Source: Streptomyces halobius (lineage in GTDB: Bacteria > Actinomycetota > Actinomycetes > Streptomycetales > Streptomycetaceae). Taken from it: a stretch of 64,000 nucleotides of DNA. Positions within the stretch are counted from its first letter, which is position 1. Every line of letters begins with the position of its first letter. Where the stretch lies: assembly GCF_023277745.1 (NCBI RefSeq), contig NZ_CP086322.1:1240001-1304000 (forward strand), read 5' to 3'. The translations under genes and the position numbers were made by a program. Positions 1 through 8,932 of this stretch are shown here, in pieces. The notes under the pieces are model-generated. The model did not search any database and was not told the DNA's origin. It saw only the letters and a program-made list of their open reading frames with translations.

Positions 1-651
1 CACCGCCGGCTCCTGGCCGACGTCCTCGCCATCGGCACCCCCTACCCCCTGGTCATCACCGGCGGCTACGCCGTACAGGCCCACGGACTGGTCAACCGCC
101 TCAGCCAGGACCTCGACGTCGCCACCGAGAACCCCGCACCCATGGCCGACATCGCCCGCACCCTCCAGCAGGGCCTGTCCCAGCGAGGCTGGCACGTCAC
201 GGTGATCAGCACCGACCCGCTCTCCGCCCGCCTCGTCGCCACCGACGCCGACGGCGCAGCCTGCGAAGTCGACATCCTCAAGGAAAACCTGTGGTCGCCG
301 CCACGCGAAACCGACTACGGCCCGGTCCTCGCACTCGACGACGTCATCGGCACCAAGGTCCGAGCCCTGGCCGACCGCGGCGCCGTCCGCGACCTCATCG
401 ACGTCCAAGCCGCCGCCGAACACCGAACCCACCCGGAACTCGAACAGCTCGGCCAGCGCCACGGACGCGACGACTTCCGCCTCGACGACCTGCGCGACCG
501 TCTGGCCAGGCGCCGAGTGGTACGACGACGAGGAATTCACCGCCTACGGCCTCACCGATGACGCCATCACCGAACTCAGAACTGGGCCCAGCAATGGGCC
601 AGCGACCTCGACGAACGGCTGGCACGAGAAACCGGCGAGTACGAAAACTGA
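1..651 (+). pseudogene. AbiEii/AbiGii-type nucleotidyltransferase, 5' truncated by window edge, double frameshift
   Basis: The frame is open from base 1, so the start lies outside the window. The visible N-terminal part has the family signature: GG-Y-A-V followed by AHG, R and a D-L-D-V motif, typical of the AbiEii nucleotidyltransferase fold, where GG and the Asp pair form the active site. Continuous homology needs frame 1 to about 505, frame 2 for about 507-579 (containing AEWYDDEEFTAYGL), and frame 1 again to TGA at 649. The two compensating shifts mean either a decayed gene or two base-call errors. AbiEii proteins are antitoxin-paired nucleotidyltransferase toxins in type IV systems, but no antitoxin gene is visible here, so a toxin role is only family inference. 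Confidence 0.7.
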
Positions 652-789
652 CCCGCCCGACCGGCGCGGCCGGCGGCTGGTCGGCACCCACGCCGCCAGC
701 TGCAGCATGCGTCTGCCGCCCGGACCAGGCGGGGGCGAGGACAAGTGGTTCGAGGTGCGATCAGCCAGTGCGGGCGGTGCGATGGGATC

Positions 790-1776
790 ATGGCGCAGAC
801 CATCGCAAAGCGGACGATCACCTGGGGCCTGGTGACCATCCCGGTGACTGTGCATGCCGCGACCGCCCCGCATCCCGTCCCGCTCCACCAGGTCCACACA
901 CGGTGCGGCGGCGGCCGGATCCGGCTGCGACGCGTCTGCGAACGAGAGGGCGTCGACGTCCCCTACGACCAGGTAGCCCGAGGCTTCGACGCCGGCGACG
1001 GGCGCGTTGTGGTGCTATCCGAGGAGGACCTCGCCGACCTTCCGCTGCCGACTTCACCCCGCGCTATCGAGGTACTCGCCTTCGTGGCAGCGGATCGGAT
1101 CGACCCTCTGCTGCTGCATAAGCCCTACTACCTCGGCAGCGACCCCGCCACGGCGCGTCCGTACGCCCTCCTTCGCGACGCCATGCACGAGAGCGGCCTG
1201 GCCGCCGTCGTCAGGGTGGCCTTGCGCAACCGTGACTCCCTCGCCCTGCTCCAGGCGCGCGGCGAGACCATCGCGATGCAGACGCTTCTTTGGCCTGACG
1301 AACTGCGGAGCAGCGAGGACATCACCGTGCCGCGCACGGAGCCGCCGCGTCGCCAGGAGCTGCAGATGGCCCGCACCCTGATGGACACCGTCAGCGAGGA
1401 CTTCCGCCTGGAAGACGAGCACGACGTCTACCGGGCCGCCCTCGAACAGGTCGTCGCCGCCCGCCTCGAAGGGCTTGAGCCACCGCACGCACCCGCTCCG
1501 GTCGAAGGCGGGCCCATAGACCTGATGGCTGCCCTGGAGGAGTCCGTACGGGCCGCGCGGTCACGCCGCGGGAGCGAACAAGTAGGCACCCGGGAGACGG
1601 AACAGCCCGACTGGGCCCGAGGTCACCGGCGACTCGCTGACCGGTATGTTGTCGTCGACCAAGGGCGCCGCGCACCTCGTGGTGACGCTGCTGGTCCAGG
1701 ACCACACAGCCGATGCTGTGCACGCCGGAGCAACAGGCGCAGCTGGACGCGAACGCGACCGCGCCGTAAAGCCTGA
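790..1776 (+). CDS. ku: Ku protein, non-homologous end joining
   Basis: Bacterial Ku forms a homodimeric ring on DNA double-strand ends and recruits the LigD ligase. The N-terminus reads as a standard Ku start (ITWGLVTIPVTVHAAT), followed by the FHQVH-like LHQVHTRCGG-RIR-RRVCE block and a PYYLGSD segment in the core beta-barrel. ATG 790 is chosen because the homology begins there; the upstream in-frame extension has no family match. The core ends near residue 275 (SVRAARSRRG). The last about 50 residues are basic and of low complexity; they may be a real Ku C-terminal tail or read-through of decayed sequence. No LigD gene is in this window. Confidence 0.88.
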   Translation: MAQTIAKRTITWGLVTIPVTVHAATAPHPVPLHQVHTRCGGGRIRLRRVCEREGVDVPYDQVARGFDAGDGRVVVLSEEDLADLPLPTSPRAIEVLAFVAADRIDPLLLHKPYYLGSDPATARPYALLRDAMHESGLAAVVRVALRNRDSLALLQARGETIAMQTLLWPDELRSSEDITVPRTEPPRRQELQMARTLMDTVSEDFRLEDEHDVYRAALEQVVAARLEGLEPPHAPAPVEGGPIDLMAALEESVRAARSRRGSEQVGTRETEQPDWARGHRRLADRYVVVDQGRRAPRGDAAGPGPHSRCCARRSNRRSWTRTRPRRKA

Positions 1777-1996
1777 CCGGCATCGCGTTCAGCCACCAGC
1801 ACGGCGTGGTCCTCGCCGACCTGCCCCATCACCGGATCGTGTGCCAGCTGGGACAACGGAGGTCGCGGCGTACGTCCTGCCGTGATGCGCGCCGCCTGCC
1901 GGTCGGCCCTGGCCGGTCACACCGTCCGGGGCGGGAGCGTCTAAGTCACTGAAAGATGTGGCGGGCCGGGCACGGATGAGGGAGAGCAGGACAGTC

Positions 1997-2830
1997 GTGA
2001 AGCGTGCGGGAACAGGTGAGACGGCCGAGGACGTGACGGCGGCCGTGGGCGGCGACCGGGCGGCTTTGGAGCGGGTGGTCCGTGCGGTGCAGCCGGAAGT
2101 GTTCCGGCTGGCCGTGCGGTTCTTCGGTGATCCCCGTGATGCCGAGGACGCGGCCCAGGAGGCGCTGATCCAGGTGGTCACCCGGCTGGACCGGTTCCGG
2201 GCCGAGAGCGCCTTCTCCACCTGGGTGTACCGGGTGGCGACCAACAAGTTTCTGTCCATCGCCCGTACCCGGGGCGAGCGGCAGGCACTGAGCTTCACCG
2301 ATTTCGACACCGAGCTCTCCCGCCTGCCACAGTCCCCTCTGGCGACACCGCATCCTGACGTCGAGGAGCAGCTGCTGATCGAGGAGGTCAAGGTCGGCTG
2401 CACGCTCGCGATGCTGCTCTGCCTGGATCGTGAGCACCGGATGACCTACATCCTCGGCGAGATCATGGAACTGGACCATGCGACCGCGGCGGAGATTCTC
2501 GGCATCACGCCGGCCGCGTACCGCAAGCGTCTGCAGCGTGCCCGGGAGCGGATCACCCACCTGATGCGCGCTCGGTGCGGGCTGTTCGACAGGGCCAACG
2601 CCTGCCGCTGCCGGAAGCGGGTGAACACGGCGGTCGGCCGCGGCTGTGTGGACCCCCATGACCTCGTGTTCGCCACCTCGGCGCAGCAGGCCCGGGAGTT
2701 TCCCGAAGTACTCACCGAGATCCGCCGCCTGGAGCACGCCGAACGCGCCGGTGCGATCTACCGATCGCACCCGGAAGCACGCTCCCACGTCGACCTGGCC
2801 GGCTTCGTCGACGGCCTGTTCCCCGCCTAA
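1997..2830 (+). CDS. ECF-type RNA polymerase sigma factor with cysteine-bearing C-terminal extension
   Basis: Region sigma2 is clear: RFFGDPRDAEDAAQEALIQV, then the FRAESAFSTWVYRVATNKF segment used in -10 recognition and melting. Region sigma4 includes MTYILGEIMELDHATAAEILGI and the recognition helix AAYRKRLQRARERI. About 90 residues follow with a CRCRKRV motif and an additional helical region, an extension not found in minimal ECF factors. GTG 1997 is preferred because GGGAGAG lies about 10 bases upstream; ATGs at 1958 and 1976 would lengthen the N-terminus without homology. No anti-sigma gene is adjacent, so control may reside in the C-terminal tail. Product type is secure; regulon unknown. 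Confidence 0.88.
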   Translation: MKRAGTGETAEDVTAAVGGDRAALERVVRAVQPEVFRLAVRFFGDPRDAEDAAQEALIQVVTRLDRFRAESAFSTWVYRVATNKFLSIARTRGERQALSFTDFDTELSRLPQSPLATPHPDVEEQLLIEEVKVGCTLAMLLCLDREHRMTYILGEIMELDHATAAEILGITPAAYRKRLQRARERITHLMRARCGLFDRANACRCRKRVNTAVGRGCVDPHDLVFATSAQQAREFPEVLTEIRRLEHAERAGAIYRSHPEARSHVDLAGFVDGLFPA

Positions 2831-3065
2831 TGGGAGCTACGGGGCCGGGGAATGCTCGGTTCCGTAGCCGCCAGCAGGTGAGCACTATCGCCGCCGGAAG
2901 CAGTCGAGTTCTGGTGTCAGACCGTGCCCCTGCTGGTGGTCGGGAGGCCAGACCGCTGATGGGGTGGCGTGCCCGCCCCGCGGGGCGTGAGCACTGGATC
3001 CATTAGGCCGCGCGCCGTGCCTTCCGCAGGCTACGACGCGCAACGAGAACACACTTGGGGAGGGT
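2831..3065. other. non-coding stretch, probable left end of a truncated IS110-family element
   Basis: No coding frame is convincing here. Because it directly precedes the start of an IS110 transposase fragment at 3066, and IS110 elements carry a long non-coding left end that encodes a bridge RNA, this stretch is plausibly that end. The assignment rests on position only. Confidence 0.3.
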
Positions 3066-3227
3066 TTGTTGCTGCTGATCGGTGACGACTGGGCCGAAGA
3101 CCACCACGACGTCGAGCTCCAGGACGAGGCCGGCCGCAAGCTGGCCACCGCGAACCTGCCCGAAGGAGTCGCCGGCATCGCCAGGCTCCACGAACTCATC
3201 GCCCGTCACGGCGGTGAGCTGGATCCT
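3066..3227 (+). pseudogene. IS110-family transposase, N-terminal fragment
   Basis: Starts at TTG 3066 behind GGGGAGG. The readable protein LLLIGDDWAEDHHDVELQDE followed by LHELIARHGGELDP matches the DEDD (RuvC-like) N-terminus of IS110/IS116 transposases, including the first catalytic Asp in GDDWAEDHH. Homology stops at about 3227, where the IS4-type element begins, so most of the catalytic domain is lost. Confidence 0.65.
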
Positions 3228-4660
3228 GGGGGAACCGCGATGTCCACGGAAGCGATGTCCTGGCTGACAGCGGGGCGGGGGTCGGCCGGGTTGCCGGGGT
3301 AGCGCGTCATAGGGCACTTCACCTTTCGGGCGCTGACGCGCGGGCGCCGGGCCGGAAGCAGGGCTGCGAGTACAGCTCGGCCGATCCGGCCGGAGTGCCC
3401 GATGCCGTCGTTCGCGGACAGAATGCCTCGCGCCGCGGTGAGCTGGTCCCGCGCCGCTTCGAGAGCCACGGTGAAGCTCGCGCGGTCGGGGTCGACGCCC
3501 GGGACGGACTCGGCCGCCTCGACCATGGCCCTGCGGAGAACCTGGTAGAACGCCAGGACCGCCCACAGTTCCTGCTCCAGCCCGGAGGGGTCGCAAGAAC
3601 GCAGGACCCGCCCGCGCAGAAGCGTGTGCCGCAACGAGTAGAAGGCCGATTCGATCTCCCACCGCTCATGGTAGAGCTGCACGAGTACGGACGCGGGGTC
3701 GCTGCCGGGTTCGAGGAGTGTGGTGACCAGACGGTAACGGTCGTGCACGCGATCGCCGTTGCGCAAGGTCACGGTGATGTCCGCCTCGATGACCCGGAGC
3801 CTGAGCCCGCCCAGCAGGGTGAGATAGGAGCCGTCGGCGAGGACCTCCAGGACGACGGGCTTGCGGTGCGGGCCAAGACGGGCCAGCAGCTGAGCGCCGC
3901 TGCGGGCGACGGCCGCGTAGAAATTGTTCCCGTCAAAGCCCCGGTCGGCCAGCAGGAGCATCTTCGGCGACAAGAGATGCATGAGCTCGGCGGCATGAGT
4001 CGGCTCACCGACACCGGTGGGGCCGAAGACCGCCCCGAGCAGGCCCCGCGTACCGGTCTCGACCAGGGCCGTCAACCGCAGGGCCGGATAACCCGAAATG
4101 CCCCACCGATGCTTGGACTTACTGAACAGACTTCGAATCCGTGGCTGGTCAGGGGCCTTGAGCGAGCTGCAGCCGTCGAAAACGACCGTGCGCCAGGAAC
4201 GGTAACAGGTGCCCCTCGTGGCCGGTCGGGCGAGCGGTCCGGACACCGCCTCGAACAGCGCCTTCAAGGGTGCCGGCCCCAGACGGCGGCGCAGATCACG
4301 CAGTGCCTTCTCCGACGGCCGGTGCAGAGCCAGCCCGTCGAGGCCGGCGACGAGCTTGTCCCATACGCGTGCGTATCCCAGCGCCGGATACATCGCCAGG
4401 GCCAACAGGAAGTAGATGCCGACCCGTGACGGGAGATGCCGCAGACGACGATGGCCCGTACGGGTCTCCTCCAAGACGGCGTCGGCCAGCTCGAACGGCA
4501 CATGCTGGGTCAGCTCGCCAAGGTGTCCGGGCGCGAAGGAACCAGCCGCGCAGGTGATGGTTTCGGTGAACGTGGTGGTGGCACACTGATCGGGCAACGG
4601 GACCTCTCGGGCAGGAAGACCTTGGACGGCTTCTCTGCCTAACGAAGGTCCCGTTGTCAC
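3206..4660 (-). CDS. IS4-family transposase
   Basis: Full-length transposase of 484 residues. It opens with the IS4-type N-terminal domain (residues about 25-120, with ELADAVLEET and PSRVGIYFLLALAMYP). The DDE catalytic core follows: first Asp in RTVVFDGCS, second in LLLADRGFDGNNFYAA, and the Y-(2)-R-(3)-E signature as YHERWEIESAFYSLRHTLL. All three catalytic regions are present and the frame is unbroken, so the element may be active. The last about 15 residues run into or beyond the likely element end. The start at 4660 gives the usual family length. Confidence 0.85.
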   Translation of the reverse strand: MTTGPSLGREAVQGLPAREVPLPDQCATTTFTETITCAAGSFAPGHLGELTQHVPFELADAVLEETRTGHRRLRHLPSRVGIYFLLALAMYPALGYARVWDKLVAGLDGLALHRPSEKALRDLRRRLGPAPLKALFEAVSGPLARPATRGTCYRSWRTVVFDGCSSLKAPDQPRIRSLFSKSKHRWGISGYPALRLTALVETGTRGLLGAVFGPTGVGEPTHAAELMHLLSPKMLLLADRGFDGNNFYAAVARSGAQLLARLGPHRKPVVLEVLADGSYLTLLGGLRLRVIEADITVTLRNGDRVHDRYRLVTTLLEPGSDPASVLVQLYHERWEIESAFYSLRHTLLRGRVLRSCDPSGLEQELWAVLAFYQVLRRAMVEAAESVPGVDPDRASFTVALEAARDQLTAARGILSANDGIGHSGRIGRAVLAALLPARRPRVSARKVKCPMTRYPGNPADPRPAVSQDIASVDIAVPPGSSSPP

Positions 4661-4724
4661 GTCCGCAGCCTCACCAGCCGCCGATTTGACGATGCCGCAT
4701 CTCGCTTAACTACGCGGCATTGCC
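3228..4724. mobile_element. IS4-type insertion sequence (approximate boundaries)
   Basis: Boundaries are set by where the flanking IS110 fragment ends (about 3227) and where the IS3 fragment begins (4725). Clear terminal inverted repeats were not found by eye, so the ends may be off by tens of bases. It contains one intact transposase gene on the minus strand. Confidence 0.5.
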
Positions 4725-5015
4725 GACTACCCCGAACGATTCGACTCCCTGGCCCACGCCCGCGAATGGTTCGACGCCTTCATCTCCTACTACAACCACG
4801 AACACCGGCACTCGGGCATCGGATGGCACACGCCAGCCAGCGTCCACTTCGGCACCGCCGAGGAGGCCCGCGACCAAAGAGCCGTCACCCTGGCCGCGGC
4901 ATACACCCGCCACCCCGAACGCTTCGGCCGCCGCCCCACACCACCCGAAATACCCCAGCAGGCGTGGATCAACGACCCCGCCAAACGCAGGGAACCCACA
5001 CCACAGATCTCATAG
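4725..5015 (+). pseudogene. IS3-family OrfB transposase, C-terminal fragment
   Basis: An open segment without a start codon encodes AREWFDAFISYYNHEHRHSG, then IGWHTPASVHFGTAEE, the standard C-terminal end of IS3/IS407 OrfB integrase domains including the final catalytic Glu region. It ends at TAG 5013. The N-terminal two thirds are absent, cut by the adjacent IS4-type element. Confidence 0.7.
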
Positions 5016-5055
5016 CATCACAAACGTCTCACTGGACTTGAAATCTTCCGCCACG

Positions 5056-5454
5056 ATGCTCACCGATCCGGCCCTGACCGGCATGCCACGGCCCGCCTTC
5101 GAACACCTCGTCACAGCCTCGGAGCCGTACTGGGATGCCCTGGCCGAGGCGGCCTTCCAACGGCGCTTCCACCGCCCGCGCAGCTACCTCCACCCGCAAT
5201 CCAGCAGCCTGGACCACTACCACCGCCTCCTGGCAGCCCTCTTACGCCGCCGCCGAGCGATCACCAGCACCTTCCTGGCCCAACTGCTGGGAGTCGGCCG
5301 CACCAACCTGTCCAACCAGTTCCAGGACGGCCACCGACTCCTGGACCTGCACCGCGTAGTCGTCACACCGCTCCCCGGACCACCCGCCCGCACCGTGGAA
5401 CAGATCCGAGCCCGCTTGACTCCCGACGAAGACCACCGAGCAGACCAACCCTGA
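5056..5454 (+). pseudogene. small HTH protein, probably a transposase N-terminal remnant
   Basis: Encodes about 132 residues from ATG 5056. A central helix-turn-helix-like segment (RRRAITSTFLAQLLGVGRTN) resembles the DNA-binding front of several transposase families. The family cannot be named with confidence. It ends against an IS701 remnant and follows an IS3 fragment, so it is most likely mobile-element debris. A free-standing small regulator is the alternative. Confidence 0.4.
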
Positions 5455-5483
5455 CAGTTATTCAGATACAAGTCCCGGGCAAG

Positions 5484-6481
5484 GTCGCCAACTGCCAGGC
5501 AGGCGTGTCACTTCATCTCGCCTCTGACCATGCCTCGGCCGCGGTCGACTGGCGCCTGTTCCTGCCGCGGACGTGGGACCCAGCCTCGCCGGAGGCCGAT
5601 CCCGCCAAGGTCGCCCGGCGCGCGCGGTGCGGCATCCCCGATGACGTCGGGCATGTCGAGAAGTGGCAGCTCGCCCTGGACATGATCGACGAGACACGGT
5701 CCTGGGGCCTGGAAATCCCCCTCGCCGTCGCGGACGGCGGATACGGGGACACCGCCGCCTTCCGGCTCGGGCTTGAGGAACGCGGCCTGCACTACGTGGT
5801 GGGTATCTCCACCACGGTTACTGCCCAGCCGGGCGATGCAACACCGCACACTCCGCCCTACAACGGGACCGGACGCCCACCGGTGGCGAAGTATCCCGAG
5901 GCAGCCAGGAAGGTGAAACAGCTGGTCATCGACGCCGGACGTGTGGCGGCCAGACCTGTCCAGTGGCGTGAGGGATCCCGGCCCGGCACCGGCCGAAGCG
6001 GCCTCAAACGCATGTACTCCCGGTTCACGGCTCTGCGAATCCGGCCCGCCGGACGCGAGATCCGCCGCACCACACAGGGGCCCGAGCTGCCCGTGTGCTG
6101 GCTGCTGGCCGAATGGCCCGCGAAGGAGGCCGAGCCGGTCCAGTTCTGGCTCTCGAACCTGCCCGCCGACACCCCGCTGACCACACTCGTGCGGCTGGCG
6201 AAGATCAGATGGCGGATCGAGCACGACTACCGGGAGATGAAACAGGCCCTGGGGCTTGCCCACTTCGAAGGCCGCACCTGGAACGGCTGGCACCACCACG
6301 TCACCCTCGTCTCCGCCGCCCACGCCTTCTGCACCCTCCAGCGACTGGCCAGAGCCCCAAAAGAAACGGCGCCGGCCTGAGCCTCTACCAGGTAGTCCGC
6401 GAGTTACAGACGCTCCTCGCGGTCTGGGCCGGCGCCTGCCCCACCTGTCACCGCGACATACTCACAGCCACACCAACCTGA
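5484..6481 (+). pseudogene. IS701-family transposase, 5' truncated (copy 1)
   Basis: The sequence from CQAGVSLHLASDHASAAVDW to WRIEHDYREMKQALGLAHFE is the catalytic two thirds of an IS701 DDE transposase; the second Asp is in VADGGYGDTAAF and the Glu is in RIEHDYREMK. The N-terminal third is missing. The zero-frame stop is at 6378, but homology to the other IS701 copies continues in the -1 frame (GLSLYQVVRELQTLL, then CPTC) to a stop at 6479, after an in-phase C CCA AAA at 6356-6362. It abuts the next IS at a CTAG. Confidence 0.8.
6356..6362 (+). promoter_or_regulatory. putative -1 ribosomal frameshift site C CCA AAA (IS701 copy 1)
   Basis: The heptamer fits the X XXY YYZ pattern in the phase of the transposase reading frame. 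Shifting by -1 joins the catalytic domain to the LYQV tail that is conserved among all three copies in this window. Confidence 0.55.
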
Positions 6482-6588
6482 CCAAGCCCTACTAGTAGGA
6501 CTCCGTTAGGTCTGTCTCGATCTTGGTGTCATGTGTGTCCTGGTGGGCAGGCGTTGTTGGCAGGTGGTGCAGATGCCGGTCCAGCACC

Positions 6589-7869
6589 TCAAGACGTCCT
6601 GGAGGGCGTCGAGTACTTGGTAGAGGGTGAGACCGGCGTGGGCACTTTTGGGGCCAGGCGCTGTTCGGTGAGGAAGGCGTGGGCGGCGGTGACGAGGGTG
6701 ACGTGGTGGTGCCAGCCGGGCCAGGAACGGCCTTCGAAGTGGTCCAGGCCCAGGCCGTGCTTGAGTTCGCGGTAGTCGTGCTCGATGCGCCAGCGGACCT
6801 TGGCCAGGCGGACCAGGTCAGCGATGGGTGTGTGCGCCGGTAGGCTGGACAGCCAGTAATTTGTGGGTTCCTCGCTGTCTTCGGGCCATTCGATCAGCAG
6901 CCAGCAGTCGGGCAGGATTCCGTCCCACCAGCCCTGTTCGGCTGAGGCGGCGGCTCGGATGGGGCGTTCGACTGCCTTGCCGGCCGGGCGTACACGCACG
7001 GCGGCGAAGCGGGAACGTAACTCCCCTCGCGAGCCTTGCCGCCACGTCACGGGGGTGAAGGCATCCGGCCCAAGGCCTGAGGCGAGAGCTGCCACGGACG
7101 GTGCGGGTTCCCGGTATCGGGGCTGGGGCCGGCAGCCGACGGTCCCGTTGCGGCGTGGGGTCACGGGTTTCGCGTCGAAGGGGCGGGCGGTCACATCAGC
7201 GCGGACGGCCAGCACGTAGGCGAGTTGGCGGTCGGACAGAGCCGCCCGCAGGTGCGCGTTGGTGCCGTAGGCGGCGTCGGCCACCACGACTGGTGGTGTC
7301 ATGCCCCAGGTGGCGAGCGTGTCGAGCATGTCCAGAGCCAGGCGCCATTTCTCGCGGTGTGTGACCTCGGGCGGGATGCGGGTCCTGGCCCGCCGATCGG
7401 TGTCCCAAGCCCACTCCTTGGGCAGGAACAGGCGCCATTGCAGCGGGCAGGAGGCGGTGTCGGTTGCGGCATGGACGCTGACCGCGACCTGGCAGTTCGC
7501 CCGTTTCCCCAACGCTCCGCAGTACTGCGGAGCCACCCCGACCGACATCCGGCCGTCCTTGGGCACCGACACGTCGTCGATCACCCAGGCGGTCGGGCCG
7601 ATCAGTGGCAGCATCCGCTCGGCGATCCGCCGCTGCACCGGCACGGGATCCCACGTGGACTGGTTCACGAACTGCTGCAGGTTCTGCTCGTTGCCGTCCG
7701 GCAGCCGCAAAGCCATGGCCTGGACGGACTTGCGGCGACCCTCCAGCATCAGACCCCGCAGATAGCAGTCGCCCTTGGCCCGCTGGTCCTTGCGCGGTAC
7801 TGAGGCGAACACATCCTCCACGAACAACGCCAACTTCGCCCGAACCCGGTTCACTTCAAGTGCATCCAC
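6589..7869 (-). CDS. IS701-family transposase (copy 2, zero-frame product)
   Basis: DDE transposase with VIDDVSVPKDGRMSVGVAPQ (first catalytic Asp), VVADAAYGTNAHLRAAL (second) and RIEHDYRELKHGLGLDHFEG (Glu). GTG 7869 is chosen by alignment with copy 3 and because the upstream in-frame part would lie outside the element. The zero-frame ends with a short non-conserved tail after LAPK. An in-phase C CCA AAA at 6652-6646 would give a -1 product ending GLTLYQVLDALQDVLRCW plus a CTTC motif, terminating at a TAA inside the inverted repeat at 6506. The longer form is probably the complete transposase. Confidence 0.88.
   Translation of the reverse strand: MDALEVNRVRAKLALFVEDVFASVPRKDQRAKGDCYLRGLMLEGRRKSVQAMALRLPDGNEQNLQQFVNQSTWDPVPVQRRIAERMLPLIGPTAWVIDDVSVPKDGRMSVGVAPQYCGALGKRANCQVAVSVHAATDTASCPLQWRLFLPKEWAWDTDRRARTRIPPEVTHREKWRLALDMLDTLATWGMTPPVVVADAAYGTNAHLRAALSDRQLAYVLAVRADVTARPFDAKPVTPRRNGTVGCRPQPRYREPAPSVAALASGLGPDAFTPVTWRQGSRGELRSRFAAVRVRPAGKAVERPIRAAASAEQGWWDGILPDCWLLIEWPEDSEEPTNYWLSSLPAHTPIADLVRLAKVRWRIEHDYRELKHGLGLDHFEGRSWPGWHHHVTLVTAAHAFLTEQRLAPKVPTPVSPSTKYSTPSRTS
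6646..6652 (-). promoter_or_regulatory. putative -1 ribosomal frameshift site C CCA AAA (IS701 copy 2)
   Basis: In phase with the transposase frame, 19 codons before the zero-frame stop, at the same relative position as in copy 3. The -1 frame downstream is open and encodes the conserved LYQV / CxxC tail. Confidence 0.6.
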
Positions 7870-7921
7870 ACACCCAACATGCTCCTGATCTAGCACAACA
7901 GGAAGACCTAACGGAGTCCTA

Positions 7922-7969
7922 CTAGGGGCTGTCCGGTGAATCACCCACGACCCACCGGACAGCCCCTAG
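7922..7969. repeat. perfect 17-bp inverted repeat, possible collapsed IS ends
   Basis: The arm ctaggggctgtccggtg at 7922-7938 is matched exactly by its reverse complement at 7953-7969, with a 14-base spacer. Both arms end in CTAG. GGGGCTGTCC is the kind of terminus seen in IS5-type elements of streptomycetes, so this may be two abutting IS ends left by internal deletion. A terminator hairpin is the alternative, though no gene clearly ends here. Confidence 0.6.
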
Positions 7970-8079
7970 TGGATCACCGCGGTCCCGGCCAGGCTGATGC
8001 ATGTGGCGCTCACGGAGATGAGTGCCACGAACGCCACACTCAGAACCGCTGTGCAGCAGCGGGCATACGAGGGGATCCC

Positions 8080-8778
8080 ATGTCCTGGAACACGCCCACC
8101 GGCACCGAAGCCACCGCCCATGGCGATGCCGCCAACGCCAACGCCGGTGCCTCCGCGTCCCGTTCCGTCTTCCGGCGTGTGCGCCGGATCGCCGCGGCTT
8201 CGCTGATCGCCGTCGCCGCGCTCTCGCTCACCGCCTGTCAGAGCGGTGAGGACGGCGCCAAGGCGACCAAGGTCTCGTCGAGCCCGGACTCCACGGACAT
8301 GGGCTCGTCGTCCGGCGGTGAGACGGTGACGCCGGGCGAGAACGGGGGCTCGGACGGCGGCAAGCAGTCGGACGCCGGTACGGAGGGCAGCACGGGCGGC
8401 GGCTCGGCATCGAACACCGGGAAGGGCGGCGCCGGTGCGGGATCCGGCTCGGCGACCGGTTCCGGTTCCGCACACAAAGGGAAGGGCGTGAACGGCACGT
8501 TCAACGGCGTCCTCAACTACCTGGCGCCCGGCAAGCTGACGGTGTCCCCGAAGTCCGGGGCCGAGCAGGCGTTCTTCGTCAGTGAGGAGACGAAAACCCT
8601 GGGTGCCGCCGGAATCTGCGCGTCCAACGGCAATGTCACGGTGGACGACAACGGCTACGGAACCTCACCGTGCACCGAGGCACAGCTGGAGAAGGCGGCC
8701 AAGATGAACTCCGTCGAGGTCCGCGTCACCCTCCAGGGCGGCATCGCCACGAAGATCGTGGAGCACTACCACCAGTGA
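8080..8778 (+). CDS. putative lipoprotein, Gly/Ser-rich, unknown function
   Basis: The 232-residue product has an unusually long polar N-terminus before a hydrophobic stretch and the lipobox LSLTAC, giving lipidation at the Cys around residue 50. A Gly/Ser/Thr-rich linker of about 90 residues follows. A folded C-terminal domain (NGTFNGVLNYLAPGKLTV to VEHYHQ) contains two Cys residues that could form a disulfide. ATG 8080 has GAGGGG upstream. Architecture is that of a surface-anchored streptomycete lipoprotein; function not recognised. A twin-Arg pair (FRRVRR) precedes the hydrophobic core, so Tat export is possible. Confidence 0.75.
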   Translation: MSWNTPTGTEATAHGDAANANAGASASRSVFRRVRRIAAASLIAVAALSLTACQSGEDGAKATKVSSSPDSTDMGSSSGGETVTPGENGGSDGGKQSDAGTEGSTGGGSASNTGKGGAGAGSGSATGSGSAHKGKGVNGTFNGVLNYLAPGKLTVSPKSGAEQAFFVSEETKTLGAAGICASNGNVTVDDNGYGTSPCTEAQLEKAAKMNSVEVRVTLQGGIATKIVEHYHQ

Positions 8779-8932
8779 CCGTTCGGAGCGTTCGCTCCGC
8801 CGAGCACCGCTCACCGAGCCGCTCACGGCTCGCACCCGAGCAGCCGCCGTCGCGGACTTCCCCGGCCGCGACGGCAGCCCCATACCTACCGCCGTGCTCC
8901 CTCAGCCCACGTACTCGACCAGGGATTCCGTG

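Larger units (their letters stand above)
6496..7921. mobile_element. complete IS701-family element (copy 2)
   Basis: Perfect terminal inverted repeats: agtaggactccgttaggtct at 6494-6513 and its reverse complement at 7904-7923. The element is flanked by CTAG on both sides (6492-6495 and 7922-7925), the 4-base target duplication expected for IS701. It carries one transposase on the minus strand. The left CTAG is also the right terminus of the truncated copy 1, so this element landed exactly on the end of another. Confidence 0.85.
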
